Assembly (NCBI GenBank): GCA_002483425.1
Contig: DLHW01000061.1
Location: 1-16,682 of the forward strand
Length of the DNA stretch: 16,682 nt
Source: Methylococcaceae bacterium UBA7658
GTDB lineage: Bacteria > Pseudomonadota > Gammaproteobacteria > Methylococcales > Methylomonadaceae
Direction: 5' to 3'
Part shown: positions 13,235 through 16,682 of the stretch, in pieces
How positions within the stretch are numbered: the stretch's first letter is position 1
How the letters are laid out: each line of letters begins with the position of its first letter
Notes under the pieces: generated by a model
The model's database searches: none
Told to the model about the DNA's origin: nothing
The model's input: the letters and a program-made list of their open reading frames with translations, nothing else
Position numbers and translations under genes: made by a program

Positions 13235-16200
13235 ATGTATAATACTGTTCATTTTTTTGATTTTGTAATGCTCAACCAAGAACAACTTCGGCAACTTTCC
13301 CGGCAATTGCCGTTATGTCTCAACCAAGACCGCCATGCCTGTAAACGTCAACTGGATCGTTTATGGAGTGAATGGCAAAAAAACCAAAACCCCGACGGAC
13401 AGTTAGCATCATTAACGGCAAGAATCGAGAGTTCGGTCGCAAAACGAAACAAGCGGCTGGCGAGCATTCCGCCGTTGGATTTTCCCGATTTGCCGGTCAC
13501 TGGCAGGAAGGATGAAATTGCCGGGTTGATTAAAAACCATCAAGTGGTCGTGGTGTGCGGAGAGACCGGCTCCGGGAAGACCACGCAATTACCGAAAATT
13601 TGCCTTTCGCTTGGACGCGGCGCAGCGGGTTTTATCGGTCATACCCAACCGCGCCGGATCGCCGCCCGCACCGTGGCCGACCGGATTGCCGAGGAACTGG
13701 GTGAACCTTTGGGAAAATCGGTCGGTTATAAAATCCGTTTTAACGATAAGACTCATGCCGATTCCTTAATCAAGCTGATGACCGACGGTATTCTATTGGC
13801 GGAATCGCAGAACGATCCTTATCTTAGCCAGTACGATACGATCATTATCGACGAGGCGCACGAGCGCAGCCTTAATATCGATTTCCTGTTGGGTTACCTG
13901 AAATGGCTGCTGCCGAAACGGCCGGATTTAAAGCTAATTATCACCTCGGCGACTATCGATACCGAGCGCTTTTCCACACATTTCAACAATGCACCGATTA
14001 TCGAAGTATCCGGACGTACTTATCCAGTGGACATCCGTTACCGGCCTATCGTGCAGGAAGATGAAGACGATGAAACGACCGACGATTTGCAAAATGCGAT
14101 TTTGGATGCGGTGGACGAACTGTACCGGGACTTGCGTGGCGACATCCTGATTTTTCTGAGCGGAGAACGGGAAATCCGGGAAACAACCGATTCCCTCAAA
14201 AAACATCGCCCAACACAATATGAGATTTTACCTTTATATTCCAAATTGAGCGTTAACGAACAGGAACGCGTGTTTAATCCCAAAGGCGGCAAAATCCGCA
14301 TCGTGCTGGCAACCAACGTGGCGGAAACCTCGCTGACCGTACCCGGTATTCGTTGCGTGATAGACTCCGGTCACGCTCGCATCAGCCGCTACAGCCATCG
14401 CAGCAAAATTCAACGGCTGCCTATCGAACGAATTTCGCAATCCAGCGCCAACCAACGTGCCGGACGCTGCGGCAGGGTGGCGGAAGGTATTTGTATCCGT
14501 CTGTATTCGCACGACGATTATCTGGCAAGGCCGGAATTTACCGAGCCGGAAATCCTGCGCACGAATTTGTCGGCGGTCATGTTGCAGATGATGACGTTGA
14601 ACTTGGGCGACATAGAGGACTTCCCGTTTATCGAACCGCCCGACGAAAAAATGATCCGCGATGGCAAAACCGTCCTGCATGAAGTCAATGCCCTAGATAA
14701 ACAGGGTAAATTGACTGAAGTCGGCAAACAACTTGCCAAATTTCCGGCCGACCCTAAATTGGCGCGGATGTTGATCGCCGCCGCGCACGAACATTGTTTG
14801 ACCGAAGCCGCCATCATCGTGTCGGCGTTGAGTGTACAAGACCCGCGCGAAAAGCCCGCCGATAAAATGCAACAAGCCGACGCTAAACATGCGGTGTTCC
14901 GTCATCCCGAATCGGATTTTTTGACGCTTTTAAATCTTTGGAATACCTTTGAAGGACATAAAAAACATCTGTCCAATAGCAAGTTACGGAAATATTGCAC
15001 GGAGAATTTCCTGTCTTACTTAAGGATGCGCGAGTGGCACGACATCCACAGCCAGATCATGCAAGTCCTCAAGGGCGACCTAAAGTTTCACCCCAATACC
15101 GGCGATGCGGGTTACGAAAAAATACATAGAGCGTTGCTCACCGGACTGTTATCGAATATCGGTTTCCGGCACGACCCTTACGAATATTTGGGCGCAAGAG
15201 GGCTTAAATTCTTTATTTTCCCCGGTTCCGGTTTGCATAAAGTCAAGCCGAAATGGATCATGGCGGCGGAGCAAGTAGAAACCTCTAAAGTTTATGCGCG
15301 CACGGTCGCCATGATCGAGCCGGAATGGATCGAAGCCTGTGCCGGACATTTGGTGAAACATAATTATTACGATCCGCATTGGGAAAAGAAAGCCGGGCGG
15401 TGCGGTGTGTACCAACGTACGTTGCTGTATGGACTTACTCTTCAAGCCGGACGTAAAATCCCGTATGAAAATATCGACCCGAAAGCGGCGCGGGAGATGT
15501 TCATTCAGTCAGCGTTAGTCAGCCACGAATACCACAGCAATGCACCGTTTTTCGTCAATAACCAGAAATTGCTGGAGGAAGTCGGCTACATCCAGCATAA
15601 AGGCCGCCGGGTCGATCTGGTGGAAGACGAACTTTGGCTGTATTCGTTCTACGACCAGAAACTGCCGCCCGAAGTCGTCAACGGCATTACCCTGGATCAA
15701 TGGCGGAAAAAAGTTGAACGTGATAATCCCAAGTTCCTTTTTTTAAGCAAAGAAGATTTGACCAGGGAAAAAGACCATACGGTCAACGAGTGGGATTATC
15801 CCGACCATAAAAAAATTGGTAATTTAACCATCGTCTTGCAATACCGCTTTGAACCTGGTCACGACGAAGATGGCGTGACTGCTATTGTGCCGGTGCATCA
15901 ATTAAACCAGCTCACGCAGCCGCCTTTCGACTGGCTGGTGCCAGGCTTGCTGGAAGAAAAATGCGTTGCTTTAATCAAAGGTTTGCCCAAGCCGGTCAGA
16001 AAACATTTCGTACCGGTACCGGAAACCGTCAAGCAATGCCTGGAAATCGAGCCGGATTTCAAGGGTTATCTCCAAGAGTGGCTAAGCAACCGTTTGCGTA
16101 AACTGACCGGCGAAGCGGTACCATTGAACTCGTGGGACATACAAACGATACCCGATCATTTGCGGATGAATTTCAGGGTGATCGACGAGCAAGGCAAGCT

Positions 16201-16682
16201 TTTGGATTATGGCCGGGACTTAAAAAAGCTTCAGGAAAAATATGCGATTAAGGCGGGAAAGAGTTTCGACCAGATCGCCGCCGACGAACTCAATTATACC
16301 GGCTGCATCCAGTGGGCGTTCGACGACTTGCCGGAGACTTACGCGTTTACGCAGAACGGTCAATCTTTCATCGGTTATCCAGCCATCGTGGATGAAGGCA
16401 ATGCCGTTGGGGTACGCATTTTCGATACCAGTACCAAAGCCGAAAGCGCACACCGCGACGGCTTAGTCCGGCTGCTGCAATTGCAGCTTCGGAAAGAATG
16501 CACTTATCTGTTGAAAGCTATTTCGCAATCGGCGGCGCTGGAATTGGCTTATAGCCGTTTGCCCCCGCATCCGGTATTAAAATCCCCGCAAGAAACTGGC
16601 GGTAAAACGAATCCGTCATACAAAAACGATCTTCTACATGCAGTTCTCTTGCATTTATTTGTTGAAGGTAAAACGATCAGAA
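13235..16682 (+). CDS. hrpA: ATP-dependent RNA helicase HrpA (3' end cut by window)
   Basis: The frame runs without a stop to the window edge, about 1149 codons against roughly 1300 for E. coli HrpA, so the last ~150 residues lie outside. The ATG at 13235 is preferred (MYNTVHFFDF) because AAGAGG lies six bases before it; an inner ATG at 13268 (MLNQEQLRQ) has none. Motifs of a DEAH-box helicase: Walker A GETGSGKT (109-116), TQPRRIAAR, DEAH (206-209), SAT (238-240), LATNVAETSLTVPG, and motif VI QRAGRCGR (407-414). HA2/ratchet-like and OB-like regions follow, then a long DUF3418-type C-terminal part (LPKPVRKHFVP, FEPGHDEDGVT). Family knowledge: E. coli HrpA acts on RNA and has been tied to rescue of stalled or collided ribosomes. 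No neighbour suggests a different role. Confidence 0.97.
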   Translation, partial: MYNTVHFFDFVMLNQEQLRQLSRQLPLCLNQDRHACKRQLDRLWSEWQKNQNPDGQLASLTARIESSVAKRNKRLASIPPLDFPDLPVTGRKDEIAGLIKNHQVVVVCGETGSGKTTQLPKICLSLGRGAAGFIGHTQPRRIAARTVADRIAEELGEPLGKSVGYKIRFNDKTHADSLIKLMTDGILLAESQNDPYLSQYDTIIIDEAHERSLNIDFLLGYLKWLLPKRPDLKLIITSATIDTERFSTHFNNAPIIEVSGRTYPVDIRYRPIVQEDEDDETTDDLQNAILDAVDELYRDLRGDILIFLSGEREIRETTDSLKKHRPTQYEILPLYSKLSVNEQERVFNPKGGKIRIVLATNVAETSLTVPGIRCVIDSGHARISRYSHRSKIQRLPIERISQSSANQRAGRCGRVAEGICIRLYSHDDYLARPEFTEPEILRTNLSAVMLQMMTLNLGDIEDFPFIEPPDEKMIRDGKTVLHEVNALDKQGKLTEVGKQLAKFPADPKLARMLIAAAHEHCLTEAAIIVSALSVQDPREKPADKMQQADAKHAVFRHPESDFLTLLNLWNTFEGHKKHLSNSKLRKYCTENFLSYLRMREWHDIHSQIMQVLKGDLKFHPNTGDAGYEKIHRALLTGLLSNIGFRHDPYEYLGARGLKFFIFPGSGLHKVKPKWIMAAEQVETSKVYARTVAMIEPEWIEACAGHLVKHNYYDPHWEKKAGRCGVYQRTLLYGLTLQAGRKIPYENIDPKAAREMFIQSALVSHEYHSNAPFFVNNQKLLEEVGYIQHKGRRVDLVEDELWLYSFYDQKLPPEVVNGITLDQWRKKVERDNPKFLFLSKEDLTREKDHTVNEWDYPDHKKIGNLTIVLQYRFEPGHDEDGVTAIVPVHQLNQLTQPPFDWLVPGLLEEKCVALIKGLPKPVRKHFVPVPETVKQCLEIEPDFKGYLQEWLSNRLRKLTGEAVPLNSWDIQTIPDHLRMNFRVIDEQGKLLDYGRDLKKLQEKYAIKAGKSFDQIAADELNYTGCIQWAFDDLPETYAFTQNGQSFIGYPAIVDEGNAVGVRIFDTSTKAESAHRDGLVRLLQLQLRKECTYLLKAISQSAALELAYSRLPPHPVLKSPQETGGKTNPSYKNDLLHAVLLHLFVEGKTIR

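Noticed and set aside
14234..14680. 148-codon minus-strand frame
   Set aside because: Antisense to the HrpA helicase core, which is unmistakable on the plus strand.

Overview
The window looks like a chromosomal segment of a gammaproteobacterium, most plausibly a methanotroph of the order Methylococcales. This is inferred from the combination of a VPLPA-type PEP-CTERM protein, a fused beta-propeller/di-haem cytochrome c peroxidase, a pyruvate phosphate dikinase and a full-type HrpA helicase, in DNA of moderate GC content. No rRNA, tRNA, CRISPR array, prophage, transposase or plasmid function was seen, and no single gene proves the taxon.

Layout. 1-1275 (+): C-terminal part of a membrane-anchored spermidine-synthase-like protein, open at the left edge. 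1453-1803 (+): small exported protein of unknown function. 2018-2491 (-): PEP-CTERM exported protein, with an intrinsic terminator behind it and a good candidate cyclic-di-GMP-I riboswitch in its leader (2534-2604), itself preceded by a perfect 9-bp hairpin. 2633-3329: AT-rich, no convincing gene. 3330-4814 (+): NAD(P)-dependent aldehyde dehydrogenase. 4908-5282 (+): DUF486 membrane protein gene broken by two in-frame nonsense codons. 5374-5522: 149-bp imperfect palindrome, probably a short interspersed repeat. 5628-8024 (-): exported YVTN-propeller/di-haem peroxidase with a strong terminator. 8025-8440: its long leader, holding a 13-codon leader ORF with a strong ribosome binding site and a row of hairpins. 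8441-9073: no recognisable gene. 9074-9703 (-): DUF599 membrane protein. 10029-12776 (+): pyruvate phosphate dikinase. 12927-13121 (+): possible small protein. 13235 to the right edge (+): ATP-dependent RNA helicase HrpA, about 1149 codons visible and still open.

The genes do not form one operon. Most are single transcription units with their own leaders, alternating in strand. The functional themes are central carbon metabolism (dikinase, aldehyde dehydrogenase), periplasmic redox and surface proteins (di-haem peroxidase, PEP-CTERM protein) and RNA/ribosome maintenance (HrpA). No clear new multi-gene system was found. The most interesting signals are regulatory or evolutionary: the c-di-GMP riboswitch on the PEP-CTERM gene, the structured leader with its mini-ORF ahead of the peroxidase, the two-stop DUF486 pseudogene, and the palindromic element beside it.
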